A stretch of 64,000 nt of DNA from NCBI GenBank assembly GCA_035236585.1, contig CP141137.1, positions 48,878,057 to 48,942,056 of the forward strand, read 5' to 3'. Under the pieces are notes generated by a model, which saw only the letters and a program-made list of their open reading frames with translations, did not search any database and had not been told where the DNA came from. The position numbers and the translations under genes are program-made. Below, piece after piece: positions 1-11,467 of the stretch. The DNA comes from Warburgia ugandensis (Eukaryota > Streptophyta > Magnoliopsida > Canellales > Canellaceae). Position 1 is the first letter of the stretch, and each line of letters starts with the position of its first letter.

Positions 1-1226
1 GATTCAAAAAACATGCAGGTACTATTAGAAAAAATAGCCAAAAACATTGAAAATTTTGCACCCTTTTCCTATTCGTCGATACAAGGGTAGTGCTTATAAT
101 TTGAGTCACTTAGTTTTAAGTGAAAAAATGATGTTGGTAACAAAGAGCACTTTCAAGCATCACATATGTTGAATTCCAACTTGTAAGACAATCTTCCCTT
201 AAGCCCTTTTTGCTCTCAACTGACATGTGATTTGCACACTCTAAAAATTTTTGTTTTCTCCTTTGCAATGCTTTGACATACTTGATACTCTCTCGAATTT
301 TTTGAATAGCATCATCTATTTCTTTCAAACCATCTTGTACAATCAAATTCAAAATAGGACAATAACAACGAAGATAAAGGAACTCTCCACCACAAACAAA
401 AATGTTTATGATGTTCAATTAATGCCTTAATAGCTCAATAGAAGAATCATTAGTAGAAGCATTATCTAAAGTGATTGAAAAATATTTTTCTCAATCCCCA
501 TTCTACCAATAATGAGTATACTTTTTTTGCTAATGATATTCCATTATATGGAGGTGGTAAGAAACAAAATTTTAATATCCTCTTATGTAAGACCCACTTG
601 CTATCTAGAAAATATACTATGAGACTAATATAACCATTAGTAATATAAGAAGTCCACAAATCAGATGTCAAACTTTGTCAAACTTATCTTATCAAGTGCC
701 AACTCTAGCATCTCTTTTATCTTTCCTTTTTCTCTTTTATACATTCTCAGGACATCTGCTTTTACTATATTTCTACTAATCAAATAAAAAATTTTAGCGA
801 ATATTTTAATACAACTCTAATTCCATCATACTCAATAAATTGGAAAGGCAAATCATGCATAACAAATGCAGCTGCTACTAACTCACAAAAAACTTTAGGA
901 TCAAACTTTTTTGAACTTAGTGAGATACTCCCCTAACTTTGAGATAAAAGCCACTAACCTATATCATGAGAGGAGCTCTGCTAACAAGTCTTTAAATGAT
1001 GTTTTGAATTACTTGTATCAAATTTACTGTCGCAATTATATATCGTGGAGCCCTTTTTGCATTTACACCTTTGCCTTCTATTTTCTGATACTATAAGGTG
1101 TTTAAAAAAAATCCAAACTGGAAACATCAGCTTCCTATGTTTTTTACCTATGTTGGATTTTGAAACTAACTCAACATTCTCCAAATTAGCAAGCTCATCA
1201 TCATCATTGTCGTGTAGCATATTCAA
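1..1226 (-). pseudogene. hAT-superfamily transposase remnant (BED finger plus hAT core), partial
   Basis: Decayed DNA transposase of the plant Ac/hAT (RICESLEEPER-like) type, read leftwards and running off the window. The N-terminal piece (about 1220-981) has an acidic DNDDDE stretch and a BED-finger pattern (VWIFFKHL, CKCKKGSTIYNCDSK, TSNSKHHLKTC). The middle (671-462) has the RNase H-like signature SDLWTSYITNGYISL and DSKWVLHKRIL. Pieces at 418-116 carry LRCYCPILNLIVQDGLKEID and TSWNSTYVMLESAL, the usual hAT catalytic-core blocks, and 115-1 continues with DSNYKHYP. Stops and frame changes between the blocks show it is not functional. The dimerisation region lies outside the window. It may belong to the element whose right terminus is at 31297, but that link is inference. 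Confidence 0.85.
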
Positions 1227-1556
1227 ATTATCATATACATTATTGCTTTTAACTTGTGCCTATATTGCAATTGATAAGCAAAATTTAGTTCACAGTAAAC
1301 ACCAATTACTATAAGGGAGTGAGGAATAAAGAGAGAAATAGAATGATAAAGAAAGAACAAATAAGAAACACATACCTGTGGTGTTGTAGGTGTGCTACTC
1401 ATTATGTAAGAATTGTAGAAGATATTTGGGAAGAAAAATCTAAAAGAGATGTAAAACCAGCTAGGGTTTTCACCGTTTCACACATAAGCTCTAAGTCTAA
1501 ATGTATTTAGTATTCCTCTCTCTTGCCTCAAGTTTGTAAATAAAAGGTACATAAAA
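1227..1556. other. AT-rich stretch upstream of the hAT remnant
   Basis: No gene recognised. It lies where the 5' flank of the minus-strand hAT gene would be. Only short unsupported open frames are present. Confidence 0.5.
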
Positions 1557-2075
1557 AAAAACCCTAATACAGGACAATTCGACAACAAAAGTCCTATAAT
1601 ATTAAAAAAATAAAGGACGGGTATTAACCAACCATCCTATATTATTGAAAGGTATATGATAGTTAATAAATAACTGTCCTATTTTAATTATAAATATAGG
1701 ACGGTTAAAGCATAATGGTCCGATAATTTGTAGAAAAAATAGGATGGTTAAGAGATACCCATCCTATATATCTACAAAGAGGCAGGAAACACTTAAAAGT
1801 AGGTGTCATGCACGCAATAAAAAACAAAGAGTGAGATTTTAATTATAAATATAGGACGATTAAATCATAACAATCCTATAATTTGGAGAACATATAGGAC
1901 AGGTAATAAACAACTGCCTTATATATTTTCTTAAATATAGGATACTTATGTCAAACCCGTCCTATATATAGTTATTTGTTAATGTCACGATGTTCACTTG
2001 AGTTGTGGAGTGGAGTGGACTATCACAAGTCACAATATAGGACGGTTAAGAGATACCCATCCTATATATAGATAG
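1557..2075. repeat. Array of ATATAGGACGGTT / AACCGTCCTATAT inverted repeats (block E)
   Basis: About ten degenerate copies of a 12-13 base motif (TATAGGACGGTT) alternate with its complement, each pair forming a short palindrome with a small loop. The same motif recurs at 22.8-23.1 kb, 30.5-31.0 kb and four times in 48.1-52.7 kb. Arrays like this are typical of the subterminal zones of DNA transposons, where they bind transposase, but the assignment to a particular element is inference. Confidence 0.85.
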
Positions 2076-2782
2076 AGGTGGGAAAAACATAAAAGCAGGT
2101 GTTAGGATCACAACAGAAAAAAAAAAAAAAAAAAAATTTATTTGTTGCTTGTCAGGGAAGTCAAGGAGCCATGGAGGTGGTTCAAAGACCAGACCTCAAC
2201 CTTGACAAGTTGAAATGGGGACTGCTTAGCTACACTTGGCTTGGGTCGTTAAGTCTTGCAATTTTAATTTTTTATTAACTTACTTTTTTCAACTTCATAC
2301 TCTAAGATTTAATTTTATTCATTTACTCATTGTACATCTACATTACATAGCCATTGTACTCTAAGATTCTTTATTAACAATATCAATTATTCAATTTCAT
2401 TGTGCATTACTAGTTACTATAGTCTACTTACAGTCTGTAGAGTTTTGCATTATGATACACTGATACTTGGCTCACAATTATCAATTTTAGATCATATATA
2501 GATAATATCATTGTCTCCACAAAATGTTTGTGATGAATGTAACAATTATCAAATTTGGTTATTAACAATAAGTTTGACATATTGACCTAAGATATAGATA
2601 ATGTTACACTTTATAGTTTATAAGTTTATAACTTATGATCAAATAGTTCTGATAAGATGAAATTTCAAGAGGAAAGCCAAATCCAAATCATCTATGTAAT
2701 TATGTAATCAAATCTCTAAACATTAACTACATTGAGAGTATTTGAGAGTAAGAGTGATAGAGTCTGAGACTGAGAGACGCTG
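2076..2782. other. AT-rich sequence outside the CACTA left end
   Basis: Contains a poly(A) run near 2118-2138 and a 35-codon open frame at 2171-2278 that is hydrophobic at its C-terminus and not recognised. Phrases such as ATTGTACATCTACAT near 2330 recur at about 22663 beyond the other end of the CACTA element, so both sides probably belong to the same older repeat. No gene is supported. Confidence 0.45.
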
Positions 2783-2798
2783 CACTACTACACATGAG
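2783..2798 (+). repeat. CACTA left terminal inverted repeat
   Basis: CACTACTACACATGAG. It matches the complement of the right end with two differences. Transposase cuts at such ends in the En/Spm family. Confidence 0.92.
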
Positions 2799-2813
2799 GG
2801 TTTTAAAATTGGC

Positions 2814-2830
2814 ATAAAGAAGTCGCTTAT
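2814..2830 (+). repeat. Target-site duplication, left copy, of the RTE LINE
   Basis: ATAAAGAAGTCGCTTAT, identical to 5390-5406. The 17 bp perfect direct repeat brackets the LINE and lies in the CACTA subterminal sequence, which proves the LINE landed in the CACTA. Confidence 0.95.
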
Positions 2831-2838
2831 AAGACTCA

Positions 2839-3315
2839 GTGATAGTGGATAAGGAATTAAAGGATAAAGTTGTGGACGTTAAAAGACTCAGTGATAGAAT
2901 TATAATAATAAAAATGATTCTAGGAGAGCAGATTATAAATATTATAAGTGCATATGCACCACAAGTAGGGTTACAAGATATAATTAAGAGACAGTTTTGG
3001 GAAGATATAGAGAGAGTCATGCAAGAAATTCCCAACATTGAGGGGATATTTATAGGAGCAGACTTAAATGGCCATGTAAGAAAAGATAAGGAAGGATATG
3101 ATAGCATACACAGAGGGTATGGTATAGGTGAACGAAACGAGATGGGGGAGAATATCCTCGATTTTGCTTTGTCATATAACCTATCCATTGCAAATACACT
3201 CTTTAAGAAGAGGGATGAACACTTAATAACCTTTAAAAGTGGACTTCATAAAAGCAAAATAGACTTTTTTTACTTAGGAATAATGAACGATCTATATGTA
3301 AGGATAGTAAGGTGA
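2839..3315 (+). pseudogene. RTE LINE endonuclease domain (APE type), N-terminally truncated
   Basis: This is the part of the apurinic-like endonuclease that nicks target DNA to prime insertion. Visible motifs are INIISAYAPQVG, IFIGADLNGHV (metal-binding Asp/Asn of the APE fold), GYGIGERNEMG, ILDFALSYNLSIANT and HLITFKSGLHKSKIDFFYL, in the family order. The N-terminal catalytic Asn/Glu part is missing because of the 5' truncation. The frame differs from the downstream reverse transcriptase frame, so a frameshift lies near 3300. Not functional. Confidence 0.9.
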
Positions 3316-5276
3316 TACCTGGTGAGAGTTTAACCTCACAACATAGGTTAATGGTTATGGATATTCATATCAAAAGATGGAGTAAAAGAACTGAACTTAA
3401 TACACATCCAAAAACTAAGTGGTGGAACTTAAAAGGAGAGAAAATAACCTCATTCAAAAATAAGTTGATGGTAGAAGGAAATTGGAACTATGAAACAGGA
3501 GTAAATACCATGTGGACTAATATGGCTGAGTCCATTAAGAAAGTGGCAAAAGATGTCTTAAGAATATCTAAAGGTAAAAGGCTATTAACAAAGGAAACGT
3601 GGTGGTGGAATGAAACAGTGCAAAAAGCTATTAAAGAAAAACGAATGCATTTTAAAGCATGGCAGAAGATTAGAAATAATGAAAACTATGAACAATATAA
3701 GAATGCTAAAAACATTGCTAAGAGAATAGTAAGTGAGGCTAGACTTAAAGCATATGATAAGCTCTATAATTGACTAGGAATAAGAGAAGGTGAGAAAGAG
3801 GTGTTTAAACTTGCAAAAGTAAGAGAATAGAAGGGTAAGGACTTAGAGCATGTTAGGTGCATTAGAAGCGATGATCAAAGGGGGTTAGTCAAAGATGATG
3901 AGATCAAACAAAGGTGGGAAATATACTTTGAAAAATTGTTAAATGACAATGGCCCTGAGAATATAGGGATTGAAAATACTATAAATCTAAATAACACTGG
4001 ATATTATAGATATGAACGTAGGATTAGAATACTTGAAGTGAAAGAGGCCTTGAGAAAGATGAAATCAGGAAAGGCCATGGGACCTGATGGTATATCAATA
4101 GAGTTTTGGAAGCATATGGGAGATATTGAGGTAGTTTGGTTGACCAAGTTGTTTAACAAGATCATAAAATCAAAGAAAATGCCTGATGAGTGGAGGAAAA
4201 GCTCTATTGTACCAATCTATAAGAATAAAGGAGACATTCAGAGCTGCACTAATTATCGAGGGATCAAACTTATGAGCCACACCATGAAACTTTTTGAAAG
4301 AGTGATTGAGAAGAGGTTATGACATGAAACAAGTGTATCGGAGAATCAGTTTGGTTTCATGCTTGGGAGGTCTATCATGGAAGCTATTTTCTTACTAAGA
4401 CAATTAGTAGAGAAATATAGGGAGAGGAGAAAAGACCTGCATATGGTCTTTATTGACTTAGAGAAAGCTTATGATAGGGTCCCTAGAGAGTTAATATGGA
4501 GGGTGTTGGGTGGTAAAGGGGTTTCTCAGGGGTATATAGACATAATTAAAGATATGTATGCAGGAGTAGTAACAAATGTTAAGACCACTAATGACATGAC
4601 TGGTGATTTTCCTGTCACTGTCGGATTGCACCAAGGATCGGCATTGACTCCATACCTTTTCACATTAGTTATGGATGAGTTAACAAAACATCTGCATGAG
4701 GAGATTCCCTGGTGCATGCTATTTGCAGAAGATATAGTCCTACTTGATGAGACAAGGGAGGGTGTAAACATAAAGATAGAGTTATGGAGAGAAGCATTAG
4801 AATTGAAAGGATTTAAAATTAGCCGAACTAAGACAAAATATATGGAATGTAATTTTAGCAAGGAGAGGAGTGGAACACCAGTCAAGATTGATAACCAAGA
4901 GGTCCCCATGAGAGACCACTTTCGATACTTAGGATCATTGATCCATGAGAGTGGAGAGATTGAGAGGGAGGTTACCCAAAGAATCCAAACGGGTTGGAAC
5001 AAATGGAGATGTGCATCGAGTGTTTTATATAATTGGCAAGTGCCACTCAAACTAAATGGAAAATTCTATAGGATGGCTATAAGGCCGTCCATGCTCTATG
5101 GATCAGAGTGTTGGGCAGTTAAGGAACATCATGCTCATAGGATGAGTGTCACAGAAATGAGGATGTTGAGATGGATGAGTGGTAAGACAAGAAAGGATAG
5201 AATTAGAAATGAAAATATTAGAGGAAATTTAGATAGAAGTGGTGAGGAAAGACTTAAAAACTTTGGGATTAAATGA
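3312..5276 (+). pseudogene. RTE LINE reverse transcriptase, broken
   Basis: RNA-dependent DNA polymerase of the RTE element. One frame covers 3312-3773, 3936-4322 and 4359-5276, interrupted by stops; at about 4320 an Arg codon reads TGA, fitting methyl-CpG decay. The connector region (3312-3900) is followed by KMKSGKAMGPDGISIEFWK, IVPIYKNKGD and NYRGIKLMSHTMKLFERV, then NQFGFMLGRSIMEAIFLL, VFIDLEKAYDRVP and GLHQGSALTPYLF. The catalytic box reads CMLFAEDIVLLDE, where the family has FADD, so a metal-binding Asp is Glu. The C-terminus (RYLGSLIHESGEIE, MLYGSECWAVK, MLRWMSGKTRKDRIRNE) is intact to a stop at 5274-5276. Confidence 0.93.
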
Positions 5277-5348
5277 ATCCATGGTATTTAATAGAGTGGA
5301 ATGGAGGAATAAGATTCATGTGGCCGACCCCTAATTGGGATAAGGTCT

Positions 5349-5349
<1 letters not shown>

Positions 5350-5389
<40 letters not shown>
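5350..5389 (+). repeat. (GAT)n microsatellite tail of the LINE
   Basis: About 13 GAT units end exactly where the right target duplication begins (5390). Simple trinucleotide tails replace poly(A) in RTE elements. Confidence 0.95.
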
Positions 5390-5391
<2 letters not shown>

Positions 5392-5406
5392 AAAGAAGTC
5401 GCTTAT
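5390..5406 (+). repeat. Target-site duplication, right copy, of the RTE LINE
   Basis: ATAAAGAAGTCGCTTAT, identical to 2814-2830. Confidence 0.95.
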
Positions 5407-5779
5407 TTGACTGCCAACTTTGTAAATATTTTACAAGTCACTTGAAAATAAACGGCTTTAAATAGATAAACTTAAGAAGTTGTTTACAAGCAAGCAACTT
5501 TAAAAAACTAGTGCGAGCTGAAAATTTTTCACGGGAATAACTTTTAAAGTCATTTATTTTTAAATGACTTAAAAAGTGATAAACTTTTAAAGTCATTTAG
5601 ATATAAACGACTTTTTGAAGTCGTTTCATTAAGTGATTTGAAAAGTATCATATAAATTTGGGGCAATTTTTTTATTTAGCAGGAACAGACTTTTGAAGTT
5701 GTTTATAAATAAATGACTTTAAAAGTTATAAGTTTTAAAGTCATTTATAACTAAACGACTTCTAAAGTCTTCAATCATC
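5407..5779. repeat. CACTA left subterminal array (AAAGTCGTTTA / TAAACGACTTT)
   Basis: Multiple direct and inverted degenerate copies of an 11-base motif, many paired as palindromes around a short AT spacer. Related arrays are at 6500-6620, 10790-10940, 14280-14370 and 22290-22530, all inside the CACTA. Confidence 0.88.
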
Positions 5780-5788
5780 TATAAATAG
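5780..5788 (+). promoter_or_regulatory. Probable TATA box of the CACTA left gene
   Basis: TATAAATAG directly follows the subterminal repeat array and is followed by a CT-rich leader (CCTCTTCTTCTCAAGG). The position fits the transposase promoter of En/Spm elements, which lies at the left end. Function is inferred. Confidence 0.5.
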
Positions 5789-6078
5789 CCATCGAAGTAA
5801 TTCCCTTATCCTCTTCTTCTCAAGGTTTTGGCATGACAGATTCATCTTTGGTCCTTATGCGTCTTTCTTTTTCCCTTTTTAGTTTTCATTTTTATATTTT
5901 TTACTGTTCATGTAATGGAAAAAACTATAAGTAAACCACAACTTCTTTTAAATCACATGAATATTTCTTTTCTTGTTACTAACTTTTCTTTGTTTTTATT
6001 TTGTAGATCATGTGAGTTTTCTTTATACATATCCTGGGATTAAAGAATCTGTTTGATCATCCTAATTTCTCCAGAATT

Positions 6079-6311
6079 GTATGATTTCATTAAAAATGAC
6101 AACTACTTCTCTCATAAGCCTACTGTTGAAGAAAGGGAGAACAACACGGATTTGTGATTCTCACCCAAAAATAGGGTTTGATGAGGAGTGGTGGTTGCGC
6201 TATCAACTTTTGGCCTATTTTGAAGAAAAAGAGTGGTGTCAACTAAATACTAGGCCAAATTTTGATGAAAAGAGCAGATTTGCTATTTTATCTTGGCTTA
6301 ACAAGATCTAA
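6079..6311 (+). CDS. Unrecognised open frame in the CACTA left part
   Basis: A 77-codon frame from the ATG at 6079 to TAA, preceded by a possible splice acceptor (CTCCAG, about 6068-6073). It is rich in charged and aromatic residues (FDEEWWLRYQLLAYF, NFDEKSRFAILSWL). It sits between the TATA-like site and the next repeat array. It could be a first exon of the transposase transcript or a captured exon; no family is recognised. An alternative frame over the same DNA starts ELYDFIKNDNYFSHKP. Confidence 0.25.
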
Positions 6312-7085
6312 TAGCTAATATGTAACATTTGATATACATGCAAAATTGGATGTAATGAAAAAACAATTTGATTTCCTTGTTGATGTGTTTATTTATGTGT
6401 GCGTGTGTGTATTATATGTGATTGTGTTTGTAAAATTAGTTTCGGTGTGTATTTATGTTAGTGTGGAATGCAAAAATGGTAAATAAAAAATAATTATTAT
6501 GAACAGTTAAAGTCGTTTGAAATAAACAACTTTAAAAGTGTGGACATTTAAAGTCGTTTATATTCAAACGACTTGAAAATATAGACTTTTAAAGTCATTT
6601 TTCATCAAACAACTTCAATTGAACATCTGTTTTAAGAATTATTTTGTCGACTTCGGCGTGCCTTTTCACTCTATGTTTATTATCTATGCGCAAAAAGTAA
6701 ACCAGATTTTTGTTTCTCTACTCTGAACTAAATCTTACCTGTGAATTGGAATTACATTCACAAATTTCTGGTCAATATTTATTTTTGAGCGTTGGTTAGT
6801 ATCTTTATGTTTTTCTCATATGCATTATGCATATTTGAATAATTTTTTCAAGGCTGTTGGTTAGAAATTGTTCTTTTGAAAATTGATTTCATTCATGAAT
6901 GTGTATGTCATAATTTTCTTTTATTTTGTTGTTAATTGAAAGTTTCCATGCATGAAATATATATAGTTATTTTAAATGTTTCTAATTCATGTATATCTAA
7001 TGTTTGGTAAAATGTCTAACCTAATATTTTCATGTCTTACAAGTCTCCACGCAAATTTTGTTAGATTTCTTATGATAATAGACAA
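6312..7085. other. AT-rich spacer with a subterminal-type repeat block at 6500-6620
   Basis: 6500-6620 contains four to five copies of the AAAGTCGTTT motif in both orientations. The rest is T-rich, intron-like sequence before the TNP2 gene, with no gene seen. Confidence 0.6.
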
Positions 7086-10000
7086 ATATGCTTGGATGTC
7101 TGCACAAGAACATCGAAAGAATATGAGGAGGGTACAAAAAACTTCATAAACTTTGTACATTGGGCAGGTATTGATCATAATTGCATTCATTGTACATGCT
7201 CAAAATGTGAAAACTTGAAAAAAGTAACCATAGAGGTGTTGAGAGAACACTTGTGCTTTAGTGGAATCAATGAAAGCTATCACCTATGGATCTGGCATGG
7301 AGAATAACTTCTGCATCCCTCGACAAGGTCTAGAATATATGATCAAGACACTGTAGGAAGTGTTGGAGACAGTAGTATAGCTCTACCAATGTTTCAAAAT
7401 GCATATGATGACTTCCAGGATGATTTTGAATAATTTCATGCTACATTAGAGGAAGCCAATGAGCCATTGTACCTTGAGTATAAAGATTATACCAAGCTAT
7501 CTACAGTGGTTGAACTTTACAACATGAAATCAAGATTTGGTTTTTCAGATCAAGGTTTTGTAGAAGTCTTGAAAATAGTGGGTAAAATGCTATCAAAGGA
7601 TAATGAATTGGTGAGGTCCACATAGGAGGCAAAGAAAACCGTGGCTGCACTGGGATTGAAGTATGAGAAGATACATGCGTGTCCCAATGATTGCATCTTG
7701 TATAGGAATGAGCACAAGATTAAAACTTCATGCCCAACTTGTGGACAACCAAGATGGAAGTTAAAGAAGATTTCAACTGAGACATTTAAAGGCATTCCTA
7801 CAAAGGTTTTATGGTACTTCCCCTCCTATTCCAAAGTTCAAAAGAATGTTTCGTATAATAGAAATAGTAAAGAAATTGGTGTGGCATGCCAATGATAGAG
7901 TAGTTGATAGCTTTTCACGCCATCTAGGAGATATCCCAGCACGAAAACTCATAGACTTCATGTGGCCTAATTTTGGTGAAGAACGTAGAAACCTATGGCT
8001 AGCATTATTTGTAGATGGGATTAATCCTCATGGTTCTATGAGTAGCAAGTATAGTTGTTGGCCTATTATATTAGTTTGTTACAACTTCCACCATCTCTAT
8101 GCATGAAGAGGAAGTACATGATGCTAACTATGTTGATATCAGGTCCAAAGTAGCCAGGAAATGACATTGACGTGTACCTGTATCCCTTGATCATTGATCT
8201 TGAGACATTATGAGACGTAGGCGTTGAAGCATGCGATGTTCACCCTAAAGGCTATGTTGTTGTGGACAGTAAGCTATTTCCCAATGTATGGTAATTTGTT
8301 CGAATGCACTGTGAAGGGATACAATGCTTGTGCTATCTACAGTGATCAAACATGCACTGTATGACTTAAACATGGTAGGAAAATGGTATTCCTTGGGCAC
8401 AGAAGATGGTTGTGCAAAGACCATCCATATCATTTTAAGAAGGGAGAATTTAATGGGTGTGTAGAGACTAGGAAACCTCCAAAGATGTTAACAGGATGAT
8501 AAGTATTAGAGCATGTTGAAAACATCAAGTCTTGTGGGGAAACAAGAAATCAAGTAAACGTGCAAGTGAAAGTAATTGTAAAAATTGTTGGAAGAAAAAA
8601 TCAATATTCTTTCATCTACCATAGTGGAAATCACTGCATATACGCCATATGCTTGATGTCATGTACATTAAGAAGAATGTGTGTGAAAGCTTGACTGGTA
8701 TGTTGCTTAATATCCCAGGAAAAACAAAGGATGGACTTGTAGCTCACATGGATCTTATGAACATGGGTTTGAAGAGGAGGTTGCACCTAGAGGACAGGGG
8801 CAATCAATGAACATACCTACCTAAGGCAAATTTTACTCTCGATAGAGAGGAGAGAAGAATGAGCTGTAAAACCTTGTTCGAGCTTCAAGTCCCAGATGGC
8901 TACCTTCAAACTTTAAAAACATTATTTCCATGGAAGAGCTAAAATTGTTGGGGATGAAGTCACACGATTTTCATGCATTGATGCAACAACTACTGCCGGT
9001 AACAATGCGTTCAATGTTATTGGACAAAGTTAGGAGAGCTATTACAAAATTTTACTACTTCTTTAATGCTTTGTGCAAGAAGGTGGTGGCTGTTTCAAAA
9101 TTATAAGAAATTCAAGGTTATCTAATGGCAACTTTATGTGAGCTTGAGACAATCTTTCCACTATCCTTCTTTGACATCATGGTACACTTAACAGTGCACC
9201 TCATTGATGAGGTCAGACTTTGTGGGCCAGTTTACTTGCGATGAATGTATCCATTTGAGAGCTACATGAAATTTTTAAAAGGGTATGCACGTAATCACAA
9301 CAGCATAGAGGGGTGTATAGCCGAATGTTACATTGTAGAGGAAGCAGTGGAGTTTTGCATAGAATACTTAGTAGGAGTGGATGCCATTGGAATCCCAAGA
9401 AAGAAACAATCTGTTGCATTTGATCCCAAGGTTGGCAAACATCCATCTAGTGGTCGTGTATTGATCGTTGACTATAAAAAACGAGACCAGGTGCATCTTT
9501 ATGTGCTATGAAATGTTGATGAAGTCCAACCATACATTGAGTAAGTTAATTATGCATGTATGCATATGTAAAATTTAATTGTTGATGGTTAATTATATTT
9601 TCTATGATTAATACTCTATTACTTTGTTTGTGTATATACGTGTACGTAGTGAACACATGGACGTGATTAAGGCAAAGAATCCAAGTTACGTAAAGAAATT
9701 AAAGTGGCTACAATTTGAGCATTATTGCACTTTCAATAATTGGCTATGTAAGAAGGTAAATTCTCACTTAATGTATATTAAATAACTACATTATCTATAT
9801 ATATTTATGTATATATTAATCTTACTTAAGCTTACTTAATATATTAATATACATAGATTTAAGATTAGTGAGAAGTAACAGGCAACGGTATATCAGAAAC
9901 CTTATGCTGGATGGTGATGGGACCACAACCAAAAGTAATAAAATATGTTGGATATGCCATCAATGATTATCACTTTTACACGAAAGACCATGATAACTAA

Positions 10001-10485
10001 AGAGTGCAACAAAATAGTGGAGTTAGTTTAGTTTCCAATGCTACATTCTTTTCTAGTTCAAAGAATAACAGGTCAATAGTGGCAAATGAAATTTATTATG
10101 GTGTTATAAGAGAGATTTGGACCTTGGATTATACTTTTAAAATGGTGGTTGTGTTTACGTACAATTGGGGGGAGTAAAACAAAGATAGCATCAAAACTGA
10201 TGCCCTTGGATTGACATTGGTTGACCCCAACAGGATCGGCTATAAAAATAATCAATTTATTTTGGCATCTCAAACAAAATAAGTATTTTACATACAAGAT
10301 AAACTTGATAAGAGATGGTCAACTGTTTTATCATCCTGTCCGAGGAATTTATATAATAAAGATGATCTAGGAGACACTGAAATAAATTACCTTTCTATTA
10401 CCAAAACAATCCCATCAATCAAAGTAATACTTGGTGTGAATAAGGATTATGTGTGTGACAATGGTGAGGAAGGTGCTTGGGTTTG
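7086..10485 (+). pseudogene. CACTA transposase, TNP2 type (Transpos_assoc, TNP2, DUF4218, DUF4216)
   Basis: Decayed main transposase of En/Spm-type elements. Order of domains: Transpos_assoc at 7092-7307 (RTSKEYEEGTKNFINF, CTCSKCENL, REHLCFSGINESYHLWIWHG); TNP2 core at 7640-8110 (LKYEKIHACPNDCILYRNE, CPTCGQPRWK, KVLWYFP, then after a frameshift near 7820 PNFGEERRNLWLAL, DGINPHGSMSSKYSCWPI); DUF4218 at about 8640-9510 (DVMYIKKNVCESLTGMLLNI, then MYPFESYMKFLKGYARN, CIAECYIVEEAVEFC, VDAIGIPRKK); an intron near 9540-9650; EHMDVIKAKNPSYVKKLKWL; and DUF4216 at about 9860-10485 (YYGVIREIWTLDY, LGLTLVDPNRIGYKN, DDLGDTEINYL). Many stops and frameshifts exclude function. Normal partner is the TNPA gene at 16120-21303. 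Confidence 0.93.
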
Positions 10486-10789
10486 AAAACAATATATATT
10501 TTGGGATTTGTGGAACAATATGTTTATTAGTTAGTTGCAACACCTATATAATTTAATATTTATAATTTATAATTAGGTCTTTTGTCATGAGCAATAATAT
10601 ATGCATTGATTGATATATAAGTTAGCTATATATATGCGTACAAAAAGAATTCATGAATGCAATGATAACTATAAAATAAAAATAAAAAATTGTTTCATTG
10701 AGTATTAATTGTTAGATATTGTAGGTATGTATAAAAGGTGTATTTAATTTGAACAAAAAACATTTTAAAATGTTGACTTCAAAAGTATG

Positions 10790-10940
10790 TACTTTAAAAG
10801 TCGTTTATTTATAAACGACTTTAAAGGTATGTAATTTTAAAGTCATTTACAAATAAATGACTTTAAAAGTATGTAGTTTTAAAGTCGTATATAAATAAAC
10901 AACTTTTAATGTCCTTTTAAAGTCATTTATAAATAAATGA
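10790..10940. repeat. Internal CACTA repeat block (AAAGTCGTTTATTTATAAACGACTTT type)
   Basis: Four palindromic copies with the AAAGTCGTTTA motif, placed right after the TNP2 gene, as if marking a boundary between the two transposase genes. Confidence 0.85.
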
Positions 10941-10964
10941 ATTTAAAATTATAACTAAACTAAT

Positions 10965-11350
10965 AATAAATTATTCATCTTATTTTGTTTAATGTGCTTT
11001 TATTAGTACAATTTTTATATTTCTTTGTTTATCAAATATTTTTATTTATTTAGGAGTGTTTCTATAGTACTTTGCTATGCACTTAGTGTAAATCAAATAC
11101 ATATATATTATAAGAACCACTCTGACACACACAGGTCAAGAATGGGAATTAAGCTAACTCCCCCACATTTTCATATAATTAATTTATCATCTTTATTTTG
11201 TTTAATGTTCTTTTAATAGTACATTTTTTGTACTAATTTTTGCTTATATATTACATATTTTTAGTTCTCAAAAATGGAGTACTATTCCTGCAATTTTGGG
11301 AGGCGCAAGTAAACTTTGGAATATCAGTGTCAATCAAATACATATATATA
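10965..11350 (+). repeat. Diverged tandem duplication of about 200 bp
   Basis: Sequence at 10965-11110 (TTTTGTTTAATGTGCTTTTA, ATCAAATACATATATATTA) recurs at 11172-11350 with substitutions and indels. Confidence 0.6.
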
Positions 11351-11389
11351 TATTCATTTAAAATTAATTAATTAAGTGTAGATCAACCA

Positions 11390-11467
11390 TGCATGAACCC
11401 TAGCCCTAATTACCTGAGCCCCTAATACTGACCTTAACCTTAAGCCCTTAAACTCTAACAATGACCT
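11390..11467 (+). repeat. Degenerate CCCTAA-like block, left part
   Basis: Runs such as AACCCTAGCCCTAATTACC and CCTTAACCTTAAGCCCTTAA. It resumes at 13965-14140 beyond the LTR-like block, so the two parts were once one stretch. Confidence 0.55.

Larger units (their letters stand above)
2831..5389 (+). mobile_element. RTE-clade non-LTR retrotransposon, 5'-truncated
   Basis: A 2559 bp LINE bracketed by a perfect 17 bp duplication. It starts inside the endonuclease domain, continues through reverse transcriptase and ends in a short 3' region (GGCCGACCCCTAATTGGGA, 5322-5340) followed by a (GAT)n tail instead of poly(A), which is characteristic of plant RTE elements. 5' truncation is the normal result of incomplete target-primed reverse transcription. 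Confidence 0.95.
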
